DNA from: Pinus tabuliformis
Lineage: Eukaryota; Streptophyta; Pinopsida; Pinales; Pinaceae
Length of the DNA stretch: 64,000 nt
Assembly (NCBI GenBank): GCA_031772625.1
Contig: CM062819.1
Coordinates: 1,233,388,955 to 1,233,452,954 of the forward strand
Direction: 5' to 3'
The position numbers were made by a program, and so were the translations under genes. Every line of letters starts with the position of its first letter. The stretch's first letter is position 1. This document shows, one piece after another, positions 23,465 through 34,578 of the stretch. The notes under the pieces are model-generated. The model was not told where the DNA came from and searched no databases. It worked only from the letters and a program-made list of their open reading frames with translations.

Positions 23465-26400
23465 TGTTGTCGCGCAGATTGACACGACAACGCTCAGACC
23501 GGGAGCTGTCACTCTGATCCCTGATCCCTCCGTTTAAGCCTGTCTCCCGCGGCTAAGGGGGGTAGACCGTACAAGGTGAAGGAGACCAACTGTCGACCAG
23601 TTGGTTTGGGAGACACGAAATGCTGCAATGATTTTATTAATTTAGCGGACCAGTGCCTTATGAGAATTGATGTTTAAATGATTACTTGCGAGACGATGTA
23701 AGAATATAAACCATGAACAACAATCACTTATCATCAAATAACTTGAACAGTGCTTAAATATCCAGTAAAACCACAAAGCTCCTGCAATGACCAAATCTCA
23801 ATCACGATATCCAGCAACTAAGAAAATACTAACGCAATTATAAATCACAAGTCGTTAACCAGATACCATATTTAAGATAATCATTCATGCACAGATAAAA
23901 CATTCACTCAGCATAATAATTTCCTGGAAATAACTGGATCTTGGCAGGAAAAAAAAAATTTCCCAAATTTTTTATTTTATTTTATTTATTTATTTTTTTT
24001 AAGTAAAATTAAAACTTAATAAAATAAAACACTAAATCAAACTTAAATCTAACATATTAAAATCTAATTAAAACATAAAAATAAAATCTAATCCTAAAAA
24101 AAACTAATTTATAAAAATTTAACTCTAAACAAAAGCTAAGATGAACCAAAATCAAATGACTGAGCTATTTTATTTCTAAAATTAAAATCTAAATGAAAAG
24201 AACGGAAACCTTTTGTTTTTATATTTTAAAACAAAATAAAAATTTCATAAAACCAATTTAAACCTGAAATCTAATCTATTGCTAACCTACGAAAACTTAT
24301 TAACATATCATTCAACGTCTAAAAGAAATAAAATCGAAACTATGATTAAAACCGTAAACCTAAAGAACTGAGGAAACTAAAACGTGAAACACAATTGGCT
24401 GAGCGTAATACGATGGCAAATAAAGGATGCTTCAATGGCGTATATCGAAGGTGGGTAAGAAGATATGCAAACGCGATCACAACGACAAAATCGTAAGACT
24501 CAATAACTGAATGCGTGAACACGATTGGCGTAATAGATGCACAGTCGACAGCGGCAATAGAAATCGATTTTGAAATTCACAGAAATTACCTGGCGGATGG
24601 CTCACGTTTTCAGATTTTTACCTGATTAACCTGACGAAATACTCACAACTGTTGCAGCGGCGTGGATGCGTGCTTTCACCTTACGCGTATCATTTAGAAA
24701 CTCTGCTCTCTGCGTGTGGATTTGCTGTTAACCGACGTCCTGATTCCTTCCGCAGGTAATGCGATACGATCAGCGAGTAGACAAAGAAATTCGATGTTTC
24801 AGTTTTGGAGAGCCACCCAAGAAAGCTTCCTTTTACCCAGCCGACAACTGCTTATGTCCTCACGGCGTTTCTGAAGGGTATAGCAATAAAAAATTTGAAA
24901 TGTATGTTTATTAAATCCGTGGACTCAGCGAACTTAGACGCCAGACAGCGTATTGACAGATTCGGTCATCAGGCGACAGTGTTTTGATATTTGTCAACTG
25001 TGTGCAATCACGCCCTCAGCAGAAATGGAAATCGGGACGCTGAGAGAACCCTCCCCTGTTGATGGCTTTAGCACAGAAAGCTATCTGCGGATACCTTTGG
25101 AGAGAGCCCGTTCCTGTAATTGCAAAGAAACAAAACCCTAATGAAAACTGTATAAAACGAAATTTAGAACCCAGAACAACCTATTTAATTTACAGACTTT
25201 GGCCCCTCAACAGCCAGATTTAGCCATAATAACAGAAATATTTTCGAAATATCAGAAACTTGAATTCTGCTGTGAACAGAAAGAAAATCTCTCATGCAAA
25301 ACAGGAAATAAACTTTAAATGATTAACCCAGGGCCAAAATCAGCTGGGCTCTGCAAAGAAGAGCCTGTGGGAGTCGGCTGGTTCAGCCTAGAACTTCCCC
25401 AAACGCCCACAAATATTCTTCAATAAAGGTTTTCTCTGCACAACTCAAGCAACCATCAGTAAAGAGAGCAAGAATGCTGCTAGATCTCAGAAAGTGATGG
25501 AGATACCTGCCATTACTTTAGAAACCCTAATAACACTCAAACCCTAGCAAGTGAACAAGATACCTGTGCTCACAATACTCTAAAAACAAGCTATTATTAA
25601 TGGCTGAAAAATGAAATATGCAGAAAATTAAACATCTCACAGCACTTCCAGAGAGTAACACCAGCAAGATTTGGACCCCAAAGTCTTCTTTTATTAACCA
25701 GAAACCAGATTACAAGAGAGCTTTTTTCAGTACAAGACTCACAGATCCAATGATTTGAAATGACCCCTAGCACCCTATTTAAAGGAAATGATCCCAACGG
25801 CTAGTTCGAGTGATCCATGTCGAAATGATCTCGACCGTCGATGAGGATCAAGACATCTCTTAATCTCATCCGTCGATTTATTAAAAAATGATATTTTGCA
25901 TGCATTCACAAAAAATATTATTATTTTATTATTTAGGATTTTTGCTTTATTTTATAATTTTTTTATTATTATTTTTTATTTATTTCATTTTATAATTTTT
26001 TTAATTTTTATTTATTTTATTATTTTATTTATTTTCTTAAATGGATCATCGAACTAAGCCTTTGGAAACATCACCTAGGACCTAGGACTTAGGACTCATG
26101 AGGGGACTAAAACATTTTTCAACCCTCAAGACACATTACGTCATGACTTTTACAATTTACATCTTAAGGGGACAAACCCACTTTAACATAGACCCGCATA
26201 AACCACCCAGTTCTGCGACACAACTATAACCTAGCAGATTAACACACTAGGATTCTCCTAAAGTTCTAATAACAAAATGCATCCCGGCTTTGGGGTCAGG
26301 TTGAAGGAAAACTCTGCCGATCGTAGATCGGTGGGACGAAAAACCTTCCGGGACGTAGATTATCATTAGAAAGTTAGGTCCACCTAGGCAATTTATATAC

Positions 26401-26578
26401 ATGACTCAGATCTGCTAAGATTATTTACAATTCATACATGCAGACTGGGTTTACAACATAAATCGATCAAGCTGTTGATGACTGCGGGATGGCACGGACA
26501 TGTCGATCAGGTGCTACCCCTTTCTGCCAAGAATAGGGGGGGGGTATTGCATGGGTAGTTGACCAGTAGTGGTCAACA
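23465..26578 (+). mobile_element. Family-X solo LTR X3, 3.1 kb
   Basis: It starts TGTTGTCGCGCAGATTGAC and ends AGTAGTGGTCAACA, with perfect CTCCC duplications on both sides. There is no interior, so this is a solo LTR left by recombination between the two LTRs of a once complete element. It shares with X1 and X2 the TCCGTTTAAGC box, the AACCATCAGTAAAGAGAG-type region, and the end block ATGCAGACTGGGTTTACAAC. A very AT-rich run (about 25905-26037) and short frames inside are not coding. Confidence 0.95.
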
Positions 26579-26583
26579 CTCCC

Positions 26584-26911
26584 AAATTGATATTTTGGGG
26601 TATTTTATCAGTTCCTAAATTAATCACCTCATATTGCATAGAGAAACTATGTGTTTTGCATTTTGTACTTCCTTTGAATATCTGTTGAAAATAAAAATGC
26701 TTCTCTAGAAGAACTATTGACTTTGGTATAGGATTTTGTGATTTAGTTTCATTTAGAGAATTCAAATTCATTTATAAATCATGCTGATCTTCATCAATTA
26801 TTGAGCCTTTGATAGTATCTTCCATAGTGAGAAAATTTTTGATTTGGTCATCATCGTCAAACACCCTCCAATTGGAGATGTTATCGGGAACTGATGTGCT
26901 ACAAAAAATTT
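26584..26911 (-). pseudogene. G1 linker between the archaeal-type RNase H and the reverse transcriptase
   Basis: Minus-strand frames read NISNWRVFDDDDQIKNFL, KSIVLLEKHFYFQQIFKG and YEVINLGTDKIPQNINLG. The last motif is the ...INLGT...K.VNIG lead-in that directly precedes Ty3/gypsy reverse transcriptase, and it joins in frame across X3 to the next part. This continuity shows the RNase H upstream belongs to the same element. Confidence 0.8.
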
Positions 26912-27567
26912 CTACATAAAACTTATGTTGAGAAAAATTTCCACAGGAAGAAGCCATGAGGCTACATTAGCTAGCAGTTCAACATCTAAATTTTGAGATC
27001 GAGGCAAAAAGTTTAATTCTAAATTTTTAGATCGAGGCACAAAGTTTAATTCAAAATTGTCAAAGTTTCGAATTAAATTCCATACCTCCTGTATGTATTT
27101 CTTAAGATGATTTGAAATGTAGTGAATAGTTTTATTAACTTGTCTAACAATGATTTCAGAATCACCTATTGCTTTAAGTTTCTTAACTTTCATATCAATG
27201 GCTTTTCTAAGACCTTGTCATAAGACCTCATATTCAGCTACATTATTAGTGCATTGAAAGTCAAGCCTGCAAGACAAAAGAAATTTGTCACCTTGAGGAT
27301 CCTATAATACACAACCAACATTGGCACCTTCAACTGATTTGGAACCATCAAAGTATAACAAACAAGAATCAATATTTTCATCAATAATAGAAGAAGAAGA
27401 AGCTTGTGTTAAATCAGAAACAACTACTGTAAGAAAAATTACCCGTTCCATTTCTGACACTTCAAATGGAGATTCTTCTGATGTATAATTGTTGAGATCA
27501 GTGTCAAAAGAATAATTGCCAAGAGATGCTTGAGTAAACATAATAGGTTCATTTTGGTTGTCTAGAT
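26912..27567 (-). pseudogene. G1 archaeal-type RNase H upstream of the reverse transcriptase
   Basis: The minus strand gives CLLYFDGSKSVEGANVGCVL (catalytic Asp in FDGS), then IGDSEIIVRQVN (second Asp in GDS), a FELNFVPRSKN block and LLANVAS, the end where the last catalytic Asp normally sits (xADxLAN). Here that position reads VELLAN, so the Asp seems lost. The pattern is the archaeal-type (RVT_3-like) RNase H that Tat elements carry besides their own. The middle helices are broken by shifts and stops, and a 33-base duplication repeats the VPRSKN segment. It lies between protease and reverse transcriptase. Confidence 0.85.
26996..27061. repeat. 33-base tandem duplication in the G1 RNase H
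   Basis: AGATCGAGGCAAAAAGTTTAA starts at 26996 and, in near-identical form, again at 27029. It keeps the frame (11 codons) and doubles the NFVPRSKN / NFLPRSQN motif. Confidence 0.9.
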
Positions 27568-27572
27568 CAGTC

Positions 27573-28841
27573 TGTCATGTCCCTTCTCAAATACATTAAT
27601 CACAAGGTGCAGCTACACATTTTTGGCACCATTTTTGGCTTAGGAGGAGGACCCCACACTTAGACTTAGGAACTATAGGGGAATTCGACTTTATTTTACA
27701 ACTAGTGGAATGTGGGGGCCACCCACATGAGAAATTCGAACTTGGCCATTCGATGAGCTTGGAGGGAATCGAATGGGTGGATGGAGGGGCCCACATGAGG
27801 CTAAGGGGACCCAAGGTGATAAAAGGAGGATCAACTCTCATTTTCGACTATCTTGAACATTTGCAAACAAACACACTTTTGTATGTTCTGCTGCTTAGCG
27901 AAACTACCAATTGTTTAGCCATGAATCTCTCACGCGGGAGATTCAACCTCTTCTTTGGGGGACCATCTGTGCCTGCCCTAGGGAGGCTGTTCCACAAGAG
28001 TTTCAGGGAGTTTAGCACAGTCACACACTTTATCCAACAACGCAAAAAAGGGAACTGCGTATTTCTTGGGCAGCCAGAAACATGCAGGAGGAGTTAGAAG
28101 CCAGCAAGGAGGTTCATTGCTTGCTGGGGGTTCCGGGAGTTGAGGAGGTCACTTGTTGAGAACATTTTCGCTGGGATTTGTAGCCAGCTAAACTAGTGCA
28201 TTAGTTGTATGAATTTCTGGGTAGAGGGATTGCGTAGACGCCTTTAGCAACAATTTCGTGGGGTTTGGGAGAGCAATTAATATTGGCCAAGAGCCATCTG
28301 GGGAGCAAGGAGTTGGATAGAACAGGGAAAACCAACATTTCAGAAGTGTTTACAGAGGGATTTGCAGGTCATTTCCTGCAAGTCGAAGTTGGCAGCAGAA
28401 GCTAGGGAGAGGCTCCAAGGAGGCCAAAATTCCAAAGTCAAAACCAGCGAAATTCCCTTCTGGGTTTTTCTATGTTTTGTCCAAGGATTCTGGGGCTGAA
28501 AGGATATAATTTTTTGGGCAGTTTTTGGGCACATTCCAACAGGTCGAAGTTCAACAGGGCAACAATTTACTGGGGCAACGCAGTGCAAAGTGGTGCAGCA
28601 GCTGGGCAACATTCAACTCAGCTATTTTCCCACCTAGGTTTGGTCTTGCTTGTTCATTGGGACAAGCCTAGGTGCACCATTCCATTTCATATTGTATCTA
28701 GCCCTCTGATTTTTAATAAAATGGCTCAGCAGTTCCTGATTGGCAGCGTTTTCATGGATGTCTAATGTGTTTTTATTTTTTTACGCTGCTGCACTATTTA
28801 TCTGCTTAGTATCACTCACATTCCTACTTAGGAACATTACA
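27573..28841 (+). mobile_element. Solo LTR Z1, 1.27 kb, with perfect target duplication
   Basis: It starts TGTCATGTCCC and ends GGAACATTACA, near-inverted termini of a third LTR family. CAGTC at 27568-27572 is repeated exactly at 28842-28846. Removing it joins the G1 protease-side frame (…MKYTVT) to the RNase-H-side frame (DLDNQNEP…) without a shift. The inside has short open frames that look random, plus an AATAAA at about 28718. The strand is a guess from that signal. Confidence 0.9.
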
Positions 28842-28846
28842 CAGTC

Positions 28847-29433
28847 ACTGTATACTTCATATGTTTTTCTCGTTGAATTTTAATTTTGTTAGGTTTACCA
28901 CTCAAAGGTAACCATAAATATGACCAGTTAGATGAAAAATATCCATTTAGCTTTTCCGACCAATCTCTACTTAGCAATAAACCATATGACTTAGGAATAT
29001 CAACAATAGCAATGTCAATTATCTGAAATATTTTTGGATTAGAAGCATGTCTAATCAATACATCTTTTACTTCTCCCAAAACTACAACATTTCTTCTATC
29101 AAGTTGTACAATCTATGTAGCATATTTTATAGCAACCAGATTTAATTTTTTAGCCATTGAATATGGCATAACATTTGAGGAAGCTCCAAAATCTACCATA
29201 CAGTTATGGACATTATGATTACATATTTCAAAAGTTAAAAGAAAAGGTGGAGTATGTGAAATGGACTCATCTCGAATCAAAACTGCATTTATATTAGATG
29301 TTTTCTTGGATACAACATTTTGAGTGTTTCTTATAGAAGTCAATTGATTTTCAGGGACATTAATTTCTAAAGCTTTGAACAATTTATTATTTTGTTGAGT
29401 TAACTCTGATAACTCAAATAAAGAAATATTCAC
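28847..29433 (-). pseudogene. G1 aspartic protease
   Basis: One minus-strand frame, interrupted by a single stop near 29112, carries the active-site motif VDFGASSNVMPYSMAKKLNL, with Phe where the usual D-S/T-G-A motif has Ser or Thr. It continues with IIDIAIVDIPKSYGLLLSRD, the flap and second-half pattern of Ty3/gypsy proteases of the Athila/Tat type (…YDVLLGRPW). The protease would cut the gag-pol polyprotein inside the particle. About 80 residues upstream link it to gag (ELSELTQQNNKLFKALEI). Confidence 0.85.
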
Positions 29434-29449
29434 GTCTTTTTCATGTCTT

Positions 29450-30477
29450 CTACTATGTCATACTCAATATGCCAATCTGAGCAACTTTATTAGATGAAGC
29501 AAATGTTTTATCTGTGGTTTGAGTCTTTTTTGAAGGATTTGGAGTTCTAGGAGTAGTATAAGTAGACGCTTGTGTTTTACTTCTTGTTTGAGCAATGTTC
29601 ATTTCACTTTCTTCTTCCTCTTCCATATCATTTATTAATCCTTGAGATACATCCCACAGAACATTGACAGGTTTACTGGGTTATTCTACTTTTTCTTCCT
29701 TCTGAGTTATTTCTTCTTATCCACCACCTATAAAAGCTTTAAACATATTTGCAAAAGAAGAGCATGTTTTTCCAACATGATTAGCATTATGATCTCTGCA
29801 AAAATCATCTTGTGCATAATCTTCAATATTAGTTTCCTCAGTTCAGGGTTGATTTTGAGAAGGTACAAGATTCCTTTTGAAAGGTCTCCAGGGCCATCTA
29901 TTAGATGGTCCTTTTCAGGAGATGTTCTTAAGATCAATGTTTTCATTAGACATATTTTTGATAATTTTTTGAAGACCTTACAAATCCACAACTTCCTTTT
30001 CTTTCTTTTTATCAACAATCCTAGTTGTTGTTTGCGTTTTAGGTAGAATTATTGATTATTGGTTTTTTCTCCTGAACTGTTGCCTTAGAAGCTATGCTTA
30101 ATAGTTGTTTTTCTACTTTCAAAGTTTCATAAAAAATTGTCTAATAAAGTGGTTTTATTTGCTCTAATAACAATAATAGCAATTGATGGAGGAAAAGTTG
30201 TGTTATAAATTTCAATTAACACATTATTAGCAGGTTTTAAATCATCAAGAATTTTATTCAAAAGAGAAGAAAACCTTTGATTGACTCATTGGGATTCATC
30301 TTGATTCGTGAGATTTCAATGACTAATGATGTTGGAGATTTATCTTCACTGAATTTTTTAAGAAGCTTAGTTTGGAAAGTATCCTAATTGGTAATGGAAC
30401 CATCGAATAAAGAAAAATACCAAGTAGATGCTTTTCCCTCAAAATTATAAGGGAAAAGTCGACAAATTGCTAGTTTT
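29450..30477 (-). pseudogene. G1 gag, decayed
   Basis: Read on the minus strand across several shifts, the right part (30060-30477) shows FPYNFEGKASTWYFSLF, TFQTKLLKKFSEDKSP and ISRIKMNPNESI, the landmarks of the Ty3/gypsy gag core. The left part (about 29700-29860) has DDFCRDHNANHVGKTC, a zinc-knuckle-like CxxH…C motif, followed by an acidic EEEEESEMN stretch. Gag forms the particle and binds element RNA. The N-terminus and everything upstream are removed by copia LTR C1 at 30478. Confidence 0.7.
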
Positions 30478-31592
30478 TGTAGCATCAGATGTTGTTTTAG
30501 TCTCAAACTTTGTGGAAAGGCTAAAACACATGAGTTTTTCAGAACCTAGAAATCGTTTCTAGAAATTCCACCTAGAGACAACTCAATTAAATTAATTGAT
30601 CGATAATTAAAAAATGGCTAATTCTAACTTAGGGAAGTCGATTAATTAATAGGAATTAAATGAGAAAGGTGAGAATTCTCTAGAAACTCACATGGATCGA
30701 CTTAGAGATGATCTCAACCATCGATAAAAATTTAATCGTGGCCATTGAAGTCTCAACTGGAGATTATAAGAGGAGGTCGATGGAGTAGATGGAGAACACA
30801 CTAGTTGCAGTTAGTCAATGATCAAGGCAACTCGATTTTCCAATAGGAAGTGATTCAATAGAGAGATCAAGCCAGTGATCGAGTAGCAGGTGGTACAGGG
30901 GCAGAGTAGCATATTTTTGGAGGAGTTTTTAGTTTTGGAAGAGTCGAGAGAGGAGGCCGTGTTGTTTCTCCAGGAGGATGCATAGGGATTGCGTAGTAGC
31001 CTCAAGACGAAAGTTCGATTTGGCCGAGCAGGAGGAGGATTCAGTTCTCGGAGTTCGAGATAATTTTCCAAAGGGTTAGAGGATTCTTTCTAGAGCAGCA
31101 ACAGTTAGTCATAGGCAGATTCGTGGTGGGATTGGGCTGAGCATGTGAGTGACTGTGCAAGGGTGACGCAGAAGTTGCATAGACGGTCCAATTTTGCCAG
31201 TTTGAGTGGCCATATTGAGCTAGGATTGCTTGTGGAAGGTAAATTCCCTTAGATATTTTTGCAAGTATTTCTCTCAGGAAAGATCACCAATTTGGCGTCC
31301 ATTTTATTGTACTCAGAATTTCTGTTGCCGCATAATAATAAAACCCTCATTTGCTGCACCGGTTTTCCCGAATTGGGTTTTTCCGGGGACAATTGTCCAA
31401 AAATAATGGTGTCAATTTGTGTGTTATTGCTTTATATTTCTCTGTTCCGCATATTTCATTTCTGCAACGTAATTTTATTTGTGAAGAATTGCAGTGTCAA
31501 TTATTCATTGTTTGTCATAACAAATAAATTGCTTAATAATTAATTAGTTAGAAGAATAATTTCTAGTTGCTGCATTTCAAGGAGATTTCACA
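30478..31592 (+). mobile_element. Copia LTR C1 (5' LTR), 1115 bases
   Basis: It starts TGTAGCATCAGATGTTG and ends AGGAGATTTCACA, directly followed by a copia primer site. It is about 90 percent identical by eye to C2 over the first several hundred bases. It cuts the G1 gag at 30477. Confidence 0.9.
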
Positions 31593-31593
31593 T

Positions 31594-31606
31594 TGGTATT
31601 AGAGCG
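31594..31606 (+). other. Primer-binding site of the C1 copia element
   Basis: TGGTATTAGAGCG, one change from the initiator tRNA-Met site TGGTATCAGAGC, two bases after the LTR end. Confidence 0.85.
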
Positions 31607-32098
31607 ATTTTGATTGGATTAGTAGCTTAGAGATGAAGAGGGATAAATTCGTTGTTCAGAGGGAGCAACAACACAATTTCTCTAGTGTCTGCACAGGGCC
31701 TAGCCAAGCAGTGCAAGTAGCAGAGCAGAAGTTCGATTTCCAGTTGCAAAGTGGCAGGAAAAGTTCGAATTGCTTAGAGTAGAGCTCCAACAGGCAGAGG
31801 TAGAGTTGGAAAGTAATTCCAAAGAGTAGCACAACGAAATCGTTGAGCAGATTCGAGCGGAAGAAGAAGAGAAATTGCTCACATAGAGGGAGTTTTCTCT
31901 CAGAAGGTTTCTAGTTTTAAAATTTCCAGTTGCAGTAGGTAGTAGCAACAAGTAGATTTTCTCACTCCAGGAAGGAGTGCGAGTAGTAGTGCTAGCAACC
32001 GAGCAAGTGAAAAAGGGAGATTTTCGTCCCAGGTTGAGTTTTTGCAGTGATGGCTTTAGCAAGTTTTCTAAGATCAAGACAAATTAGAGGGTGCATCG

Positions 32099-32830
32099 AA
32101 CTATTGTATCTGGAAGGTCAGGATGGCATTCCTGCTAGACGAGTATGGTCTGAAGCAGTATGCAAAAAACGTTGTTGTCGTACCTACAGATCCAGATCAA
32201 CTAGCGAATTACAATAAGGAGATGGCCAAGGCGAAGTGGTTGATTCTCGATGGAGTTCGAGATCATATAGTCTCACATGTTGCGGCCAAGAATACGGCCA
32301 AAGAAATGTGGGATGCTATTGCCACACTATATCAGAATCCTTCCGAGCAGCGGAAGATGTTCCTGAAGGAAAAGCTGAGGAATATTCAAATGCAGAAGGG
32401 TGAAGGCATCAACCCATATCTCACCAAAATTTAGGATATCTTAGATGAGCTTGCATTCGTAGGAGAGTCTCCTCCACCTACAAAACTTATGTTTTTGGCC
32501 CTCAACAGTGTCACTGAGGAGTGGGAGACCTTCGTCTAGAGCATTATGGGATGAGATCAGTTTCATGGATGGGACTGGATATGGGGAGATCTCACACAAG
32601 ATGAGATGAGGCGAGCTTTAGTAAAGAGCTTCATCAATGACAATAGCAGCAAAGGATCGAAGGGTGTGAAGGAGGAAGAAAATGTAGCCTTTGCATCGAA
32701 AGGGAAAGCAAAAGGTCCTAGTTAGGGACAAAGCTCGCAGGGAGAGAAGAAGAAGAAGAAGGATCTGTCCAAGATCAAGTGCTTCAGGTGTGGCGTTTTT
32801 GGCCACTACAGTACCCAATGTCCTTAAAGG
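32099..32830 (+). pseudogene. Ty1/copia gag (UBN2 plus zinc knuckle), several stops
   Basis: From about 32087 the frame shows LEGASNYCIWKVRM, FLLDEYGLKQYAKN, DGVRDHIVSHVAAKNTAKEM, a MWDAI box and KEKLRNIQMQKGEGINPYL; this part is open at 32123-32434. After a TAG the same frame continues with LALNSVTEEWETFV, an EEENVAFASKGKAKG linker, a lysine run, and the knuckle CFRCGVFGHYSTQC (Cys-x2-Cys-x4-His-x4-Cys). Gag packages the RNA. At least four in-frame stops make it dead. No protease, integrase or reverse transcriptase follows before the 3' LTR, so the copy lacks pol. Confidence 0.85.
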
Positions 32831-33323
32831 AAGAAGGAGAAGCAGGAGCAGGCGACAACATTCGCAAAGATTGATAATATTTCCTGTAGGTTAGAGGAAG
32901 ATTTCACCATGTATGCAGCTATACCTCCAAGAGAGAGGTGGGGCGATGTAGAGCTTTAGTCCTAGGGTTGCAGAGATCTTGGTAGGTTCCAGCACATATG
33001 CAACAAGGAGATCAACTCCAGATTATTACAGCGAGACCATACCTTTGCTATAGGGGCCCACATTATTCAGTAGCAGGGGGATTAGTGTTAGTTGGTGCAG
33101 TCAGTTCCAGAGTGATAGTTGTAGAGTAGTTATAGTCAAATGTTGAGGGGCGTAGAGCAGTGTTGATAGTAGTGTAGGAGGCACAATGCAGAGGCAACAA
33201 CAGTGCAAATTTCCCAATGGACAATGCAAAGGCTAGTAGCAGTCAGAGACTCAGGAGACAGTTGCATCACAAAGACAGTCGATTCAACTTTTTGGATACG
33301 TCTTAGTTGCAGTAGTTGTAGCA
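32831..33323 (+). other. Copia interior after gag, no readable pol
   Basis: A PPRERWGDVE-type phrase appears at about 32920-32945 and again near 38940-38960 in the C4-C5 interior, so this is element sequence. Glutamine-type CAG/CAA-rich, stop-laden sequence follows. No protein domain can be read. Confidence 0.4.
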
Positions 33324-33331
33324 GCAACAAC

Positions 33332-34297
33332 CGTAGTTTTAAAAACCAGTCGGTTTGAATCGGAAACTGGTCAAACTGGCTGGTTCACTTTCTAAGCCAG
33401 CTGGACCGGGCAAAAAACCAGGTTAGAGGTCCGATTCCACCCTTTTTTCACAAAAACTGAGCCTAACCGACCAGTTTATGACAGAACTGGCCGTTTATGG
33501 GTAAACCAGCGGGTTACATCATAAACCGACTGGTTCATTGCCACATCGGCTGCAGACCCACCAGGAGGATTTTCTGCGGCTTCTAAGCCTTTTTTGAGGC
33601 CTTTTTGGCTGGAGGAGACTGAAGATCCTGAGTTTGATGCTGATTTTGATATTGACATGGCATTAGAGGGGGATGAAGGAGATTTGGTAGCAGCAACGCC
33701 ATTGGAACTAGAATTAGTAGCCGCATTAAGCAAAGGCAAACAACTAATGGAAGGCACTAGTCATGCAACTTGACTAACTCGTGCTTCCATTAGGTCCACT
33801 TCTATTGTTATTGGGGGAAGTGCTACTACTAAGGTTGCGGATGAGGTTGAGGCATCCTTAAACTCTGATCTAGATGATGTTTATGTAGCTCCTGTTGATG
33901 ATTCTGTGCCTAGTAGTGGTGATGAATTTGATGATGATGAGGAATGATCATGTTGATCACTGATATGTACCAGTAGACTTGTAGTCTTGTAGTAGGCCAA
34001 TGGCCCCATAGCTTGTAGCATTGTTTTTGGACTTTATAGGCCATTTAGAGCCTCATTGCTTATGTATTTTGTCGATGATATGTATTGCACTCAATGCCAT
34101 TTTGATATATTCACCTTTATATGGTATATAAATGAGCAAGCTTTGCATATTTTGTCTCTATTGGTTTGGAATCACGGTTTTAAATTTTAAAAATATTTTT
34201 TTCATTAAAAAATAATTATTTCATGTATTTTTTTAAAAACCGGTTCATTGAGATCTGACCAGTCTCGGTTTGACTAGTTCTGGTTTTTAAAACTATG
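33332..34297 (+). mobile_element. Non-autonomous hAT DNA transposon, 966 bases
   Basis: Terminal inverted repeats CGTAGTTTTAAAAACCAG (left) and its inverted counterpart ending CTGGTTTTTAAAACTATG (right) are flanked by an exact 8-base duplication GCAACAAC (33324-33331 and 34298-34305). Eight-base duplications and this type of end define the hAT superfamily. Subterminal GGTTTGAATCGG / CCGGTTCATTG-type repeats are typical transposase-binding regions. It inserted in the copia interior after gag decayed or while it was active. Confidence 0.9.
33552..33947 (+). pseudogene. Acidic C-terminal remnant of a hAT transposase (likely)
   Basis: A frame inside the hAT element reads ADPPGGFSAASKPF, then EETEDPEFDADFDIDMALEG, a TGA at 33771, then ASLNSDLDDVYVAPVDDSVP and GDEFDDDEE before TGA at 33945. 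Serine- and aspartate-rich tails of this kind follow the dimerisation domain in many plant hAT transposases. The catalytic and dimerisation domains are absent. The family link rests on the element context and general composition, not on a diagnostic motif. Confidence 0.5.
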
Positions 34298-34305
34298 GCA
34301 ACAAC

Positions 34306-34559
34306 AGCGAGAGGGAGTGTTAGTTGGGTTGCAGTGAAAATGAAAAATTGGTAGCAATACAAGTTGTACAGTGCAATGTCAGCAGCAACACAGATGCAAC
34401 ATGGTTAAGCTACAACCAGCACCAAATGAATCAGAGTTAGCGTAGTGGTTGATGGACAGTGGCAGGCAGCTACAGTTGTCAGACATCAACAACGTGTATG
34501 GGAGGATGATGCAGAGACAGGGTGTTGTAGCAGAACAACTCTAGAACACCTTCCTCGCT
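34306..34559 (+). other. Copia 3' interior
   Basis: Resumes after the hAT element with CAG/CAA-rich sequence and AACAACGTGTATGGGAGG, also present near 39390-39420 in the C4-C5 interior. No protein is readable. Confidence 0.5.
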
Positions 34560-34570
34560 AAGAGGGAGTG
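34560..34570 (+). other. Polypurine tract of the C1-C2 copia element
   Basis: AAGAGGGAGTG lies 8 bases before the C2 LTR start. The equivalent before C5 is AAAGGAGTG at 39481-39489. Confidence 0.75.
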
Positions 34571-34578
34571 TTAGTTTT

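Larger units (their letters stand above)
21611..30477 (-). mobile_element. Ty3/gypsy element G1 (Tat/Athila-like), 5' end right, interrupted three times
   Basis: Reading right to left, the order is gag core and zinc knuckle, aspartic protease, archaeal-type RNase H, reverse transcriptase, then RNase H. Removing the LINE (22898-23301), X3 (23465-26578) and Z1 (27573-28841), with one copy of each target duplication, leaves about 4.1 kb in which the frames join. No LTR, primer site or integrase was found; the right side is cut by copia LTR C1 and the left ends in tandem repeats. Several stops and shifts make it inactive. The extra RNase H and the protease pattern point to the Tat group of Ty3/gypsy. 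Confidence 0.8.

Noticed and set aside
27705..28097. 130-codon plus-strand frame in Z1
   Set aside because: It sits inside a solo LTR bounded by exact target duplications; composition is not protein-like and no motif is present.
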